Source: Pictodentalium vernedei
Lineage: Eukaryota; Mollusca; Scaphopoda; Dentaliida; Dentaliidae
Assembly (NCBI GenBank): GCA_031216915.1
Contig: CM062297.1
Location: forward strand, 529,378,971 to 529,442,970
Direction of reading: 5' to 3'
Length of the DNA stretch: 64,000 nt
Part shown: positions 62,379 to 64,000 of the stretch, one piece after another
Position numbering within the stretch: the stretch's first letter is position 1
How the letters are laid out: each line of letters starts with the position of its first letter
Made by a program: the position numbers and the translations under genes
The notes under the pieces: model-generated
Databases searched by the model: none
What the model was told of the DNA's origin: nothing
Seen by the model: only the letters and a program-made list of their open reading frames with translations

Positions 62379-62579
62379 ATTTTTATACTGTACCAATGAC
62401 CCAGACATAGCTGGTGCTAACTCTTAAAATATAGGGCCAAACACAAATTTTGCCCCCCAATCCCCAAAATTTGCATCTAAAACCAAAGAAAACATGTCCT
62501 GAATGGCCCTCCACACTTCACCTCTACTGCGCATGCGCAGTGTCAAGGACGTTCCGAAATTGGCGCCATTAATCATTCT
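62379..62579. repeat. Left inverted terminal repeat of F
   Basis: Same as D with few changes: ATTTTTATACTGTACC, GACCCAGACATAGCTGG, ACTGCGCATGCGCAGT (62526-62541), ATTGGCGCCATT. Confidence 0.9.
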
Positions 62580-63466
62580 AAGTTTGGCCCTTCATCAGTT
62601 AACATCTGACTGATCTTTGTGCTTGTAAATCTCAGTTTAAATGATGCCAGACACATAAATATTAGTGAAATGGTGATTCTAAGGAGGATAGAGAAGGAGG
62701 AGAGGAAAAATGTGTGACAGAATATTATCAGGGCTGTAACTTAAAATTTTTTAATGAAATTATGTTAAGTTACCTATTTTCGAGGCAGCAGCCATTTTGT
62801 TGTCATTCTGATTATTTAGTTACACTGATTTTTCAGTGTTTTCCTCTCTCCCTGTCCTTTAAGTCCCCCCTTGCTATTCTCCCATGCTTTTGGCATAGTT
62901 TCTGTAATTATTATTACTAAATTTTCTTGGGAGTTTTAGCTGAATAACAGAATGAATTCTGTTCTTTTCCCCATGTTTATGTCTTCACCTACGGGTGGTT
63001 AGGCGTTGTGTTCTGCATCTACCATCTGATGTTCTGCAGTTTCTTCCCTGGAAGTCTCTGTTTTGCATCAGATAGTGTATTTTTGGTAACTGATTCCGGG
63101 CCTGGGTGCCTGGAGTCTTATTTTAGTGTTTTACATTCATTGTTTACATTTACAACAGCCCTCTGTGTGAGGGGGGGATTTCTTGAAAATAATATCTTGA
63201 TGTTATTTTAATCATAACTAGATACAGTATTATTGTTCGTAAGTGTTGAATAAATTGTTTAAAATATTTTTAAAATTTTTGTCCACACTTAGGCTTGGGA
63301 TCCATTGGGGCTCAACGTTACTTTTCAGAAACTTGGGCTGTTCTGAAAAAATATTTTTTCAAACTATTTTGATTTCAATTATTTTTTCTATATTAATGGA
63401 TCATATTATTATGTATTTTGATTGCCAGGGGTTGGTGCGAGTACCAGGACTTGTTTTCTTTTCACA

Positions 63467-64000
63467 TTGAAAGGATTTTGATCAATTGTAATAAGAGGAA
63501 GTCTTCCTCTGACTTTTATAATCATTCTATATGTGGTCAGTGTACTCGCATTAACTCCTGTTCTGTATCGTATGATTTCGATGACAACATGGGAAGCGTA
63601 TGTCACGGTATGTTAGTGGGGAATTGGACACTCCGGTCCTTTCCCCGCAGGGTCACTCTACTTTATCAATTTCTATTTCAGACGATCAAGATTAGGGTGA
63701 TGTATCTGTGATGTCTTCCAACAGTGTGCCTCCGTCGTCACAATTAATGAAGGGCTAGCGGAAACGTGCTCATGTAAATACGCCAATTGCCTAAGAGGAC
63801 CCTAGTAGGTTCGACGGCCTTTGACGTCCGCTAGCTCGCCCGGTGTAGTGTCCATTCATCGAATGGTTCGGCAGCCGGGTTCGTCCGTTGCGGTCTAGAA
63901 GGAGTTTTGGGGTGATGCGAGCACTATAAATCAACCAAATGCACACCCAGTGACGGTGGATGAGAGGGAGAACGGAGGAAGCCTTTTAGTCCGGTTCATA
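63467..64000 (+). pseudogene. gag of copy F, start lost, broken
   Basis: TTG replaces the start codon (63467-63469), as in D. The Cys module is frameshifted, and a stop follows GACGATCAAGAT at the same place as in D. The TGATGTCTTCCAACAGTGTG and GTCCGCTAGCTCGCCCGG blocks follow to the window end. The shared lesions show that D and F descend from one already defective copy. Confidence 0.85.

Larger units (their letters stand above)
62379..64000 (+). mobile_element. DIRS-type retrotransposon copy F (3' end outside window)
   Basis: Left ITR 62379-62579 with a perfect NRF-1-like palindrome at 62526-62541, leader 62580-63466 and the start of a decayed gag. Nearly identical to copy D over the visible 1.6 kb, including the ATAGCTGG variant, but inserted at another site (left flank GAAAAGTTAT). 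Confidence 0.9.

Noticed and set aside
42340..64000. D and F as a segmental duplication
   Set aside because: Their left flanks differ right up to the element ends, so separate insertions are more likely; the right flank of F is outside the window.

Overview
The window is nuclear DNA of an animal, most likely a mollusc or another marine lophotrochozoan. This is an inference. The DNA is AT-rich, mostly transposable elements, and holds one clean protein-coding exon (34653-34790) with consensus splice sites. Several of the repeats resemble families I know from bivalves: tandem cores of about 166 bp, AGCTCA-type ends, and small hAT elements. No prokaryotic operons, rRNA, intact tRNA genes or CRISPR arrays are visible.

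The window is dominated by six copies of one tyrosine-recombinase retrotransposon family of the DIRS type, all on the + strand. They are A (1-6040, 5' end outside the window), B1 (7272-14409), B2 (14410-20976), C (26237-33372), D (42340-49340), E (53468-60574) and F (62379-64000, 3' end outside). A complete copy is about 7.1 kb. It has a 200-230 bp inverted terminal repeat, a leader of about 0.9 kb, a gag gene, an RT-RNase H-methyltransferase-like gene in another frame, a tyrosine recombinase (YR) gene overlapping it, a tail with a G-tract, an internal complementary region (ICR) and the right inverted terminal repeat. The ICR joins the reverse complements of the two element ends, the signature of DIRS replication through a circle. 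No aspartic protease, DDE integrase or long direct terminal repeats are present, so these are not LTR retrotransposons.

No copy is fully intact in the window. A has open RT and YR genes, but its gag is broken by a frameshift and a nested hAT-type MITE. C has open gag and RT genes, but its YR has a frameshift and a stop. E keeps an open YR core. B1, B2, D and F are decayed: B1 has a nested SINE-like insertion and a truncated YR, B2 has lost YR, D has lost RT, and B2 and D carry tandemly duplicated gag segments. B1 and B2 abut with no base between them.

Between the elements lie non-coding repeats. Diverged tandem arrays occupy 6041-6990 and 22040-24250 (period about 335 bp). A family with AGCTCA at one end and a GGCC palindrome plus CTCTTGTT at the other occupies 25859-34568 (split by C), 35144-38899, 50900-53126 (minus strand) and 53293-62298 (split by E). 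A related CAAGTTGAGCT family flanks D. Four small inverted-repeat elements outside the DIRS copies could be delimited, two with perfect 8-bp target duplications and one with a near-perfect one. The exon at 34653-34790 indicates that part of the window is intronic DNA of a + strand host gene encoding a coiled-coil protein.

The observations most worth following are: precise insertion at AT^TTT, with paralogous empty sites in this same window; the abutting B1/B2 pair; matching sequence variants in the ITRs and ICR of each copy; an NRF-1-like palindrome in nearly every ITR; and a gag-internal dyad whose arms are conserved while its central dinucleotide changes between copies.
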